From Amborella trichopoda (Eukaryota; Streptophyta; Magnoliopsida; Amborellales; Amborellaceae), in assembly GCF_000471905.2 (NCBI RefSeq), contig NW_006498507.1:3921081-3985080 (forward strand): a stretch of DNA of 64,000 nucleotides, in the 5' to 3' direction. The position numbers were made by a program, and so were the translations under genes. Numbering within the stretch: position 1 is the stretch's first letter; each line of letters opens with the position of its first letter. Shown here one piece after another: positions 1 through 13,300 of this stretch. Below the pieces are notes generated by a model. The model had not been told where the DNA came from, searched no databases, and saw only the letters and a list, made by a program, of their open reading frames with translations.

Positions 1-858
1 AATAAGTTCCACAAAAAGGCATTTTCCAGTCAGCAATATCTTAAAAAATATCACAAAGAAGATTTTCCGGCGTATGAGCTATTAAAATTGTTAATTTTAG
101 TTTATGGCCAAAAACAATTTTAGGTAAATTATTGCCGATATATCACGTATCTCAAAGCCGAAATTTCTCAAGATACACGATTTCCTATCAATTATTGCAG
201 AAAAATTACAGGTCGAAAATTCTATTTCCAATAAATAATCCATATTTGGAAATGTTTACCTAAGCTATGGAGTCTCGTTCTACATAAGTAAAGTAAGGTG
301 CACACTGCATCTTGTAACCTATTATTTAAGGGATTCTATGCAATGTGACTGTTTACCATTTGTACAATGCAGTCATAATTCTTTACAACCATTTGATATA
401 AAATTTGATAGCTTGGATGTGTCACAAAATTTGAAAAATTGTTTTTAAAGTTTGATCTTGATCAATGAAATAATTGCAACCAATTAATTTCGGTCAAGAT
501 GAACGTGACCACTTTGTATAGGTAAATGGTTTCATTTTATATGTTCCCATTATTTATGTCTATTTTCAAGAATTTGAGTATTATTGAACTATTTATACGT
601 CTATTTTCAAGAATTTGAGTATTATTGAACCACACTATTTTAAATATATATATTTATAATTAAATATGAAAATAGATTTTTATACCATCATAAAAACCTC
701 ATCCTCTATGTTTTGTTATTTATTTGTAGGCCATTTTCATAAAATTCGATTTTTAGCCGATATTTAAAAATTCGAAGCATAAAGATCCCTAATCTTTTCC
801 AATAATTACATTCAATAAAAAAAAATATATTTCATAAAAATTTTAGGAGTTACAATTT
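1..858. other. AT-rich intergenic DNA, no gene seen
   Basis: No ORF of note and no recognisable domain. The stretch is AT-rich. It contains a short direct repeat: a roughly 40-base unit beginning near 560 and again near 601 (shared text ctattttcaagaatttgag), period 41. Confidence 0.6.
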
Positions 859-894
859 CGTGAGAAAAACCCTAAAAAATGGTTCGTGTGGGAA

Positions 895-1610
895 ACGGAC
901 ACGTGAGGGTCTCGAAGGGACCACCAAAGCATGCTTATCTGTTCCCTCTTTTGCCCGATTGGGAAACACCGCATGCTACAATGAGTCGGTTACTGGCACG
1001 TGTGAAGCCCTCACGTCACCGTACATGAACGTTGGTGCCACGTGGGATCTAAGCAGTGATCCCCTCCCTTCTGAAACGTCAGCATCAGCGTGATATTCTT
1101 CGACCGTACGACGCCACATCACCAGCGCGAAGTTGATCATTAACTTTTGTGTCGTATGGTGACTCCACGTGGACGGTAGAAGATGACTTGGAAGGGACCA
1201 TCGGACGGTTGGGCTAAGTGATGACTTCAGCAACCGTTTGGGGTTGCAAGGGGCGCGCATGCGTCAGTACCGTCCGATACAGCCTCCTGGGCCTCGAAGA
1301 TCATGACACGTGTCTTGAGTATTTAGCGGGAAATAAGGGGTTATTAATTGCAGGATAGAGAGTATAAAGAGAGAGTTTTTGGGTAAATAATGTCCGAAAG
1401 AGAGTTGAGGGTAGAGATTGTAGAGAGAGAAGTAGGAGTGGCAAATTCACCCCGTTCTGCCGCCGGATAATGACAACTCGGTTGCCGGAAAGTGAACAGT
1501 GGAGAGAGGTAAGGGCCGAAAATAGCGGGATTTTGTTTGCCGGCGAACGCGATTTTCGCCGGAAAAAGTGAGCGGCGCGCGTGATGTTTGTCGTCAATCA
1601 CGTGAGGAGA
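895..1610 (+). promoter_or_regulatory. G-box cluster, candidate promoter
   Basis: Six perfect CACGTG hexamers lie at 900-905, 997-1002, 1039-1044, 1166-1171, 1307-1312 and 1599-1604. CACGTG is the G-box core bound by plant bZIP and bHLH factors (light, PIF and ABA responses). The stretch is richer in GC than the DNA to the left. It is followed by a CT-rich leader (about 1740-1910) and a short ORF. A TATA-like gtataaag sits near 1369. Function as a promoter is inferred. Confidence 0.45.
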
Positions 1611-1943
1611 GAGAGAGAGAGAGGAGTCAGTGGAAAGCGAAAGAAATGAAATCGTGAGCAATGCGTCAGCCATTGATTCCATAAAAAGGGAACCCAAAAA
1701 TCCTGCACCATCACTGCTTCTCTCGTACCCAAATCCCATTTATACCTCTCTTCTTCTTCTTCTCTTCCCATTTTTCTCTCTCTCTCCCTCTCTCTACTTT
1801 TTCCGTATCTCTCTCTTTCCTCTTTTTCTTTTTTTTTTTTCCTTCTTTCTTTTCGTATAATTCTTTGCATCTCTCCTCTTTTTTATCTTTTTCTTTTTTT
1901 CCTCTTGTTTTATATCTCCAGTTTCCATTTGAAACAAGAAAAC

Positions 1944-2216
1944 ATGAAGTTTTCCGTTGTGAGAGCTTGCGCATCGATGCTAATGGCGAGGGTCAATAAA
2001 AATGACCAAATGGTCGCTGAAGAAGACGAGAAAAGTAGGATTTTAGTGTTCGATGAGGAGTGTTTTGGTCAATTTTTGCAATGCCAAAAACACCAAAGGA
2101 AAAGGAATGGAATCCGTAGGCTTCTTTTGTGGAGGTTGGCAGACCGTGGAGATGAATTCGAACATGGAAAAGGACGAATAAGGGAATTAATTCTTGATCA
2201 CTATAAAAAAAAATAA
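1944..2216 (+). CDS. hypothetical short ORF downstream of the G-box cluster
   Basis: An ORF of 90 codons from the first ATG after a CT-rich tract of the kind found in plant 5' leaders. The product begins MKFSVVRACASMLMARVNKN, is charged throughout and ends in a basic tail. I recognise no domain, signal peptide or membrane segment. It could be the first exon of a longer gene, because no second exon was found and the frame ends in an A-rich stretch near 2205-2222. It could also be a chance ORF. The case rests on position: six G-boxes and a pyrimidine leader directly upstream. Confidence 0.25.
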   Translation: MKFSVVRACASMLMARVNKNDQMVAEEDEKSRILVFDEECFGQFLQCQKHQRKRNGIRRLLLWRLADRGDEFEHGKGRIRELILDHYKKK

Positions 2217-2240
2217 AAAAAAGATACATACAAGTTCTCA

Positions 2241-4333
2241 TGCTCCAGCAGGGGTATCACACTGTACATCTTCTCCCTCAGGTAAAACAACCAATTTTAA
2301 GGATTTTCCCATTTTAAGATTTTCCAGTCCAGTTTAAATTTTTTATGAAAAAGAAATTTTGATCTGAGGTCCTTAAACACTTGGATCCAACTTGTAGAAA
2401 AATTGGAGGGTCTCCTTTTCAATCATATGATATTATTCTTATTCAAGCACGTATAGCACATATATACATGTCGCTTTTTAGGAAAAAGTTTTACATCATG
2501 GATATGCTCCTGCGGGAAGGCTTTATATAAGGTGTAAAAAAACAAATATAAAAGAATGGATTGGTTGAGATTCATTGGTCAGGATGAATCAGAATCACCG
2601 TCCAGTGCCACTTGTACTGTAGATTGGGTAAGAATGGAGGTGACTTTGTAGAGAGAAAGAGAGGGAGTTGGCAAGTTGACTTCGGCCTACATGTCATGAA
2701 GCGGCCCAAACAGATTTGTACAACACGGCGTGGGACTTATAAAAGGTCTATGGAAGTGATTCTCTAAATCCTAATCCCAAATCAAAAGGAGAATGAAATT
2801 GATATCTGGCTCTTAGGAATGAGATAGGTGACACTTTGTGAAAAGTAAGGACAATGTGTGTGAGAAAGAGAGCGTATATTCGATTGTGGATAGACAGGGA
2901 AAGAGGAACCCACATATTGGATAAGGTTAACATTAGTAACATAGATATCACCGGTCCCTTTCCACCAAACAAACTAAATAATGATTCCTCCCACCCCAAA
3001 AAACCAAACTCTACATGAGCAAGAGATACAACTTCCCCCAAAAAAGGCGCTGGGTGGTCACACCCCTATACCTAATTATTATTAGGTTGTGGTTTCCAAT
3101 CCCAGGGGTGGTAACACCCTTTATACCAAATTACTACCAGGCGGTATTCCCCACTGCATATCCCCCCAAAAAAAAAAAAAGAAAACAAAAAGACTATTTG
3201 ACCTAGCCTTTAGATAATGGAGGCTTCGCGATAGCAATTTGTTCCTAATGCTCTCTTTTCCACTTAGATTAGTCCTATAGTTTCACAATTTATCGCTACA
3301 ATTCAAGAAAAAGTGTAAATGTCCTTTTAGAATTGCAGATCATATCACACAAAGCGCAATGCCCTAGAAATAGGAAAGGGAATATTGATTCATGGATCAG
3401 CTCAAAACATAAATGCATAAAATATAAGCGCCAAAAGAACAAAAGAATTAGATTCATGGTAAGGAACCCAAAATTTGATGAGGTATTCCCATATACAAGG
3501 CCGCCTCAACCAAAGATTTTTGCTGATTCTTATTCTGAAATTTTGCACGAAGGATTGTCGAAAGAAAGCGCCACATAATACTAGCATTACCAAAACCTGA
3601 TCAGCCACCAAACCGGCATGTCTGGCCTAATCACACCAATTCATCAAATCGAAATTATTTGGATTTGATCTTCTTAAAAAACTAATTTTTTTTTAAATTC
3701 TTAAAAAAACTAATTCAAAATATAAACTGTATTACAAAAAAAAATTGTCCAACTTTGTTTTGCTAGTTCAACCGGTCAAACGTACGGTTCAACCAAATAA
3801 AACTAGCCAAACATAAATTTTGGTTATGTTTTCGACCAAACCCAATTTTACCTTTAAACCAGACAGGTCAAAGTACCAATCAAACCAGCCGGTCTGGTCT
3901 GGTCAATAGAGCACTGCACCATGCATAGGAGCCATCCACGAAGAAGCAACTTATTTACAAACAGCAACAAGTATAGTCACTTATACTCAACAAGCTTAAC
4001 CAAGAAAATTCTCTTCCAATAGAATATCTCAGTTTATGATACCATTCCACTTTGAATGGAAGGCATTGATATTACATTCACTATCTTCTCAAACCGGGAT
4101 CATCCATACAAATGAACAAAACGATAATAATGCATATTCCCTTTTCGTATTCAAGACAAAACGACAATAATACATATTCCCTTTTCGTATTCAAGCCAGG
4201 ACCGTCCATTCAAATTAACAAAAATATAATAATCCATATTCCCTTTTCGTATTTGAATCTATAGATATCTGGAAATAATTAAATTCATAACTGAGAATTG
4301 GGGATTTAAGTCACACAAAAACGGAATGCTAAA
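2241..4333. other. intergenic DNA downstream of the pseudouridine synthase gene
   Basis: No gene seen. At 3765-3925 there is a CCGGT- and GGTTCAA-rich segment ending in gagcactg, which resembles the terminus of a hAT-type element; no partner end was found. At 4117-4255 a unit containing catattcccttttcgtatt occurs three times in imperfect tandem. Confidence 0.5.
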
Positions 4334-7300
4334 TTACTCTATAAAAGCCCAAGTGGGATATGGGCATTCATAAGTCCAATTGGGTCCAGAGTACCGAACA
4401 CAGTGAAGCCAAAGCCCCTCTTCATGTCCATCATAACTGCAACGGCACATATAGAAGAGATGCAAATAAAATACATAACTATGACAAAGGAAAACAACAG
4501 CAAAATGTATCTCAAAATTTTTGAAGAGAAACCAAAATGACTCTACCCATTCAAAATACGACAAAAAATTTAGCATCATTTTCAAAGAACTCTGAAACCA
4601 GATAAAACTTAAAAAGCCAAATAACTCTGAAACCAGAGAAACTAAAAAGCTGCTATCTGTGCATTACTGCTCAACCTCTGAGCAAAGGGAGACTGAAATA
4701 GGCAGACTCTCAAAATAATAGTCACCACTCGCCATTATCAAGCAACATGACATTTTACAAAAAAATTCAAGAGGGTTAGGTACTGCAGCAATTCAGATAT
4801 TTCAGGGGAAAAGCAAAGAAAACTAGACCATCTTCGCTACTCCTAAAAGAGGGGGAAAAGAAAGCTCAAGGTCATTCATCCATTGAAACTTTAATGGAAA
4901 GTGCCATCATTTTTGGAGAGGACTATCCATAACTTCTGAACACCTGCGGAGTTCTTAATACCACATATTCCTTACCCATGAGGAGCCAAATTAGGACAGT
5001 TTGTGCACATTGGATCAATCCTGAAGTCTTCTTTTGGATGCATTTCCCCTGACTCAGTAAGTTTCTCTGAGATTTGATGATCCTCAACTGAACCGGATGC
5101 TTCACAATCCTCGGTTACAGTTGTGGTGGTGGCTCTATCTGCACATGTTCTCTTAGCAGATCGAAGAGAAACAGTTTCAGAAAGATAGAGAGCATCGTTG
5201 CCTATTGGATAACCCAAGTATTGCAGGTGGACACGAATCTGAAAGTCCAAAACCCATAGCTCAGTGGTATAAGCATAAAGTCAATAGCGCATTAATCAGA
5301 ATATACTGCCACTATAGATAAGTGTAACGGCAGTTACAAAAGAAAAGAGGAAGAATGCAAATTTGTGATCCAGGTTTGAAACTTTCGTATTCCATCCATA
5401 AGAGGCCATCTTTTTTTTTTAAATGTTAACCAAGTTGTATAAAGTAAAAGAGATGTACAAGTTACAAAAAATGCTGCCCGCAAGAGGGGAGCAATCTTCT
5501 GCCACCACGAAGGTGGCTAAAGCCAGGATCACTAAATAAAATAAAAATAACAAAATGAGCCCATCTAAAAGTGTTCTGCAGCTTGCAGTGACATATTTCT
5601 TACGTCACAATCAAATAGTTTAAGGTCTTTCTCTAACAAAATATCTGGCAAACTTATGGTGCATGTTGATCTAAAGCAGTGGTCCATGTTAAGCATTCTA
5701 TTTTGCCATATTCAGCAATGAATAAAGAATTGAAATTATTAAAGACCATTTTATGTTGTTTCAAATGTCAACGTCAAGATGAATTTTTGGTGGAAAATCC
5801 ATAATGTCCAAAACCTGTGTTCTGTAAACCAAGTACCAGGAAAAGTCAATCCCAAACCAGGTAACTTCTTCTGGTTTTCTAACCAAATAAAAGATCATCA
5901 TCATCATCATCATTTTAGCCTTTTCCCAAATAAAAGATAGAATAACTAACTTATTCCAAATTAGATCTGAAAATCAAATGGAAATCAATATTGGCAAAAC
6001 TTCAGGCAGCATTTAGATATTTGCTGCCAGTCTCATAGCAGTTCTAACCACATACTGAAATTTTAAACTGCAATCTTGAGATCCACAAAATTTAACAAAA
6101 TATCTTTACTACCCCATAAACAATCCCAGATTATAGTTGAGAACCCCTGATTTACATTCCCTAGGTCCATATGTACATCCACCTTCCAGTTCAAAAAACA
6201 TCCATTATACATTGCTTTCCTTTTAACATTTTTCAATATTTTTGGCTGTGAACAATTTTCGTGCAACAATAAGCAGACATCCTCTCACCTGATGTGTCCG
6301 CCCCGTAAGGGGTTCACATTTGACAATACTTTGAATGCCATTGGTGCTAATCCGTGTAAATCTTGTTGATGCGACCTTACCCTTCCGTGTTCTATTACAA
6401 TGATCACCATCCCACAGCTGGAAAAATAAAAAGGCATAACAAAAGTTGCTCAGTATTATATATTGCCTCGAAGCACAACAACAAATTTTATAAATTAAAA
6501 GGGTATAACAAATGTTGCTTACTATTATATCTTGCCTAGAGTGACAACAATAAATTTTATAATTTAGTTTCAAGCATTTCTTAAGAACCTGGTGACAAAC
6601 AATGTTTGACTCAGAGGTCAGAAGGTAGAGCAAAGTTAACTGAAGGAGCTTAGAGCCACAGAAAAGAATATTTAACATAGGGAAAGTTGCTATAATTTTA
6701 TTGGAGTATAAAAAAACCACAATCCACTGGGTCATCACAGTCCAATGATGAACAGTCATGGGAAGAGGCACCCACTCTCTATCGCTGACCATAATTTCAG
6801 GGCCATAATGATATATTTTCTTCCTTTATTTGGCTATGTAGATTTTTTTTTTCAGCACCCATAACATCCTTGCTCAATACCATAAACTCACACAAATTGC
6901 AAACAAAAGGCGCAATGTGTTTTACAGGTCACAGAAAGCAGAATAACATGCCTGGGCATTGCACTCACATGAAGAGAACTAGCAAACCAGAAATGAAAGA
7001 AGTTACCTCTACTGAACTCTTCCCTTCTCGTGCATCATAATCTACGTTGGCATCAACAACTTGCTGGAAAAATATTCTTCGGATTATTCAATGACGCAGT
7101 AATATGCAACAAGACAAGCAAAAAATAAACCAGCTCCAAAATGTTTCCCAAGATTCTAACTCAGAAGGATAGAAAATTGATTAATGATCTGAAAAAGCTT
7201 TAGGCAGTTAAAAGTCATTAAAACCAATAAAAAATAAAATTGTAAGGAGTATTTTCTCAAATGCATTTTCTAATGCAAACAACATAATGGGCTTACAACT

Positions 7301-10300
7301 GATAATTGTTACTGATAATTGCTAGGGCTCATCTCTTCCTTTTTCTTATTAAGCGCCAAGAAAAGCTGCAATTCCTTGTCTCGGATGAAATCCCATGAAA
7401 CTAAACTGTTTGTAAATTGTCCCTGAAAATTTGTATTCAGGAGGTACCGTCCCAGTTGTCCAATTATCAGATAGCACTTTACCAGAAAGGCCCAGCGATT
7501 GAGGTATTCGGGACCTCCCAGGCAGTTGTCAGCCTTCTGCATTTGAAGAATATAATGAGGGAGAGAGTGAATTCTTCTTAAACTAGAATGGTAGTCTCTA
7601 GTTCTGCAATAGGAGAGGCAAGAGCCCTAACTGGGTAAACTTAACCTGGACCCTTGGAAGAAGGTTTTCCATGAGCCCCAGATAACGGAAAGGGATTCCA
7701 TTCAAGACCAGCAAGAAAAAGGGCTCCCATTTTTTCCTCAAATTTATTAAGGGACCTCAATGGTATAATGGCATTATTTTGAGTTCTAATGTTATATTCC
7801 TTCACTATGAGACATTATCCATACTTCTGTGATCTTTTGTAATAGGCAAAGGCTCTTATCTTTTTTTTTTTAAACTGTAATTCAAAAAAAATTAAAAATG
7901 ATAAAGGAAAATATTGCAGAGAGACAGAAAATGCATTCCAGCAACAGCCAAGTGCAAGGATGCAAAAAGAGCAAAAGGCAAAATCACCCAAAGTACCGTA
8001 AAACAATCAATCACATACCTCCTCCTCGGGGAAAACACCTAGAACCTTAGCAATATACTCTTTCTTCACCTTCCCAGCCTCTATCTGTAACAAATTGCAG
8101 CAAGGTTTAGTCATTTCGAGTGGAAGGTAATTTGTTGATTCCCATAGTACTGATGAAAAATTGATTTACAGAAGAAAATAAGCAAACATAAACTGATCAA
8201 GTGAACCTTAAGTCACAAGACATGGAGTAATTAGAAGGTTCAAAAGCATTAAATTAAGATCACACCATTAGCCTAAGATACTAAAAATCAAGACATAGAT
8301 TCATACATAATGCAGCCAATATATTCAGAAAAATCCTGCACAGTCTAACTATGACCAATTGCAAATGTAATAGAAATGCCATAAAATTTTCGCAGCAAAT
8401 TGGAGAAAAAAAATCCATGGGCCCCGCTATAGAGATGCATCTAGAAAATCACCTAGGACACTTGATGAGAATAAACCATGAACAGATAATATGAGGGCTT
8501 CTAAATTTGTAAGCTCAGAGCTTTTACTGTTGCATGTACTGAACTCATATTATGTTTCAAATATTAACAAGAAAATGACAGCATCAACTGTCAAGAATGA
8601 GGCGTATTAATTTTTATAGGCATTACAAATGGCACAACGTCATGATTTTTCATTTTTGTTAGTCAAAATCAAAAGAAAGATTGTGTGTCCTTTCACACAC
8701 ATAAGATGCAAAAAACATTGCAGTTTGCAAGTATGAGTTTTCAAACTTCCAACAACTATAATAACAAATGACACTGCAAAAGGAACATTCATCATTTGAA
8801 GGGGGAAAAGAGAAAAGAAAGTCATCATGCCACACCCCAAAACGATACTGAGTATGTCACCTGCTTCCTAAAGCGGTCTGCTGCAGCCGCAGACCTGGCC
8901 AAAATTAAGAGTCCTGAGACCAAGCGATCTAATCTGTGCACTGCTGTTGAAACAAGTTAAGGAGGAAATAGAATAAAAAATACATATACCATCAGAATCA
9001 ACAAATTAGAAGTGGTAATTGAATTTCTAAAAGAGGAGATAATTTCACTTCAAAATCATTTTTGAAAAGTATCACTCTGTTATGCAACTGCACGCAGTTT
9101 GAATGGATACGAAACAAAGGCGCTATGTCACGTTCAGCCTCCAAAATTCCAACAACTGTATTTTTGCGATATTGCCCACATGGATGCACCTGAAAATAAA
9201 AGCATATGATGTCAATGCTTAAAATTTCACAAAGAACATAGTAAATGTTTTGTAGTGAATATTATGGCTCCCCGTTGAACCTCCCATGCTGGAGCATGTG
9301 ATGATAAGGCACATCGACCAAGAATCCTCACTTTTTTGGAAACCCAAACTATACCAAAGTTGACTACGATCCTTTGTATAATATCCTACGATATTTGGAC
9401 TCTTTAATAGCTGTGACCTATGTGCATGCAGACATGGATCGTGAACCCCATGGTAGATACATGTGTATATATAGGGCACATTGCCACATGATCTAAACAA
9501 TGAGATAGACATCCATATTTTTACCCAATCGTTGTGTTTGAATGTTCTTTCTCTCTCTTCTTCCTCAAACTTAACAGAGTATTAGAGCAAGGATTGAAAC
9601 CGTAGGATGTTCGTTGTTTTTGAACAACCCTGGAATTGACATTTTCCTTCCTGCTGGGGTTGAAGCTGTGGAGTATCACCAACCCCATATTTTTCCAGCA
9701 ATATAATCATGTTGTTTTACCAACAAGTAAGTTCATCCCAAATTCTCTTTCTTTCCAGGAAAAAAGGAAACCCCTGGTCTTATTCTCTCTTTTTTTTTAC
9801 CCCACACAAAATCAAACCAAATATATTCCATATCCTTCTTGCGCACACAAACCAAAAGAAGGGTCCAATTTTCAAGCTTTGAGAATTACGGAATCAGTAC
9901 CTTTAGAAAAGACTGAGGCTTCTGAATTAGAAAGAGAGGAAAAAAAGTCAGAAATCAAGCACATTATTTCATTGGGAAAAAGTCAACCTGACCAACCATG
10001 GTTGATGATCACTACTTAGAATGATCCAAATCCACCAAAATGTCCATAGGAAGCCGAGGAATTTGGGTTACATCACCGGGAAGGTGAAAGAGCCTCCTGT
10101 AGATGATCCAGACCATGATGGATGAGAAAGTGAGAAACTGATTGTAATGGCATGGCTTCTTCATTCCAAGCAGCCAAGTATTAGCAACGGATTGTTGTTC
10201 CTTGAAATTGCAAAGGATATATGGAAGGAAGTAGCGAAAACATACTCACAAGTTGATATACCTAGGATTTACCAGTTGCATCGTGAAATAATGAATTTGC

Positions 10301-13300
10301 AACAAGGGAAAATGGTTGTGGAAGAGTATTTTAGGACACCAAGTGGAAAAAACTAGACCACTATCCACTTATTAATCCCACCGTTGATGACATTAAAAAG
10401 CAGACCGAGAAATGAACGATCTTTGAGTTCTTAGCAGGCCTACTGCCTACATCCTGACTTTGAACTTCAGAAAGTACAGGTTCTAGAGAAGGACAAATTG
10501 CACTCTCTCAAATCAATCTATAATTATGAGGCGGAGAAGGCCAGCAGAAAGGCCACTGCAGGGGGACAATACTCAAGCATCCACCCTGAACAAATCAGCA
10601 ATAGCGTCAAGTTTACGGAAGGACCAAATCGAGCCCCACTTTCCCCCGTAGAAAAGAAGAACCTAAAACATTCCCAATGTTCGAAGAGGAAACACAGCCA
10701 ATAGCATTGTCACGACTTGCATCCATGCTTGAGACCGAAGTGAAGGAGTGCAAGTGCCAATATAGTACGGATTGAGGAGGAGGAAACTTCAGCCATACAG
10801 CCCAATGTATGCACTCCAAGAGATCAGGATATCAAAGATTTACAAAACTAATTGGTTGCTCTCAAGGTTCATAGATACATTGGCTCATCTATAATGGAAC
10901 CAGTGTTTTAAAATGCAGCCGCATCACCGCATATGCGGCCGCATCATGCGGGATGCGCTTGCATCCGCATCAGAAACAGATGCATATGCGCTTTTGACAG
11001 ATGCGGCCGCATATGCGCCGCATCAGGACGTATCGTAGCCGCATCCCACATAGGCCGCATCCCACAGCTACAGTATCCACCGAATTTTTTTTTCTGTTCT
11101 GCCCCTCAAGGAGGGGCAAAATGGTCTTTTTGACCATCCAAATGTTAGGGAAACTGTTCGGGGGGGTATTAGGGGCCCTAAACGAAGATTTTCAGCCACT
11201 TTTGTGGCTTTTTTTTGCATCAAATCGAGGTAAAAAAAAATTTAGGCGGAATTTTTTTTTCATTGAAATCTTCGATTTGGCAATTGTTTGATACTTGGAT
11301 ATTCATTGGATGCTTTGATTGTTGATTTGGAGATGTTAGGGTGAATTTGTGATAAAAAATCAAGGGTTTCAGAGGTCGTAAAGAAATCGAGCAGTACTTC
11401 ACAGAGTCGGTAAATTATTTTTCCTTCTTGTATAATATTACTATCATACATATTTTTAGGGCAATGTCTTCTTCCCAATCTTCTAGTAATAAGGACCCGG
11501 CTTGAAAATATGCTAAACTAAAAAATCCCAAAGATAGAAATTGTGTAATATGCTTGCTTTGTGGAAATACTTATATGGGTGGATAACTGGATACAAAATC
11601 TCCTACAACTAATAGTTTTGAAGTTAATCATTAAACTAAAATACCTACTATCACATATATCACGTTCATATTTTTTTCTATGCATTAACTTATTTTTTAA
11701 AAAATTTTAGAATTTTTTTTACATTTATTGACCGCATCATTGCGATGCACCCGCATCCAGGCCGCATCGCCGCATCGGCCCCCCACCGCATCAGGGCCGC
11801 ATTTTAAAACACTGAATGGAACACGGCTCATCTACAATGGAAAGTGGTCATGATCATGGAAATGATTGCCTTAAAGAAGCAACAAACTTGGGATATAATT
11901 GATCGCCATAAGGACATGTGGTATGAAAATTGCTACACCACCAATAGACTTGAAGAATGTCTTTTTCCATGGAGATCTGCAAGAGGAGGTGTATATTACA
12001 TTACCATTGGGTTTTTGTCCTCAGGGGAGAAAGGGAAGGTTAGCAATTTAAGGAATGCTATACATGGACTAAAACAATCACCTCGGGCTTGGTTCAAAAA
12101 ATTCAATAGGGCAGTATTCCAAATTAGGTTTCAAAGAAGTGCTTCTAATAAGTCTGTATCTGCTAAAAGAGATTTTTATTCTAACATCGTATTGATTGTC
12201 TATGTGGATAATATTGTGCTTAAAGGAATAACACTAAATTCAAAGAGCTAAAGATTTCTTAGGGAGTGTTTTTGCCATCAAGGATCTTAGACCATTGAAA
12301 TACTTCCATGCAATGTTTTAAAAAACAGACCGCCCGGCTCTTAGGTGCCCCAAAAAAACTTTCTGCATGCCTTGACCTGGGCGCCCCAACACAGGCGGCT
12401 GTACCTGGGCGGGCACTCAGCACAGTTTACGATTTTTTTTTTTTAAACTGCGCCCAAAAGGGCAAAAGGGGTCATTTTGACCCCCAAGTATGTATAAAAT
12501 AAGTTTAGGGGTTTATTTTTCAACCCCAAACTGAAAAAAAACAAGAAACCCTCAATCTTAAACTTATTTATGAGAATCTAAAGCAATTGCTGAGAATCGA
12601 CAGTACTTCTTGTTGATTGAAAAAGTTTGTTTTTCTTATTGAAATTATTTTTAGGGTGCTATTGGTGGTATTAGAAGACTTTTAAGTTGATTCGTAGCTC
12701 GATTGAGATAACCAACATCGAAGATCAGAGATTGGGTAGAAAAGATCAGTCTGTAATCTTTATTTGAGATTTATTTTTTCAATTCGAGATGTCTTCTGCG
12801 GGATCTACTAGGGGTGGAGATCCGGGATGGAAATATTGTGTTAACCTAAATAAGAATGATAGAAATAAAATTATGTTCAATTTATGTGGACATGTTTCTA
12901 ATGCCGGAATAAATAGATTTAAAAAACATCTTGCCGATATTAGAGGTGATGTCGCCCCATGTAAGAAAGTCCCAGATCTTATAAAGAAAGAAATTTTGGA
13001 GTACATTTGAAAAGAGTAAAAAAAGATATAGCAGAATTAAAGTTAGGGGTTCATATTTTTTATGATAATATTGAAACTGAAGAAGAGGATGATGAAGAGG
13101 GGGAAGAAGAGGTAGCCATGGTTGGTACTCAGAGCTCTAAGACCAAGAGGGCTTTTGGGTCTTCCCTGGGGAGGGTTTGACATGGGAAATGGTCAAGGAG
13201 GCTTCGGGGCAAGCTTCTGATCCTAGTACGGCCACTCGAGCAACTTCTTCTACTGGTCTTTTCTCTTCTTTTGAAAGCAATGAAGATGATGATTCTGATT

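Noticed and set aside
1344-1739. 131-codon minus-strand open frame
   Set aside because: It runs antisense through the G-box and CT-rich leader region, is dominated by Ser/Leu from simple sequence and shows no domain.
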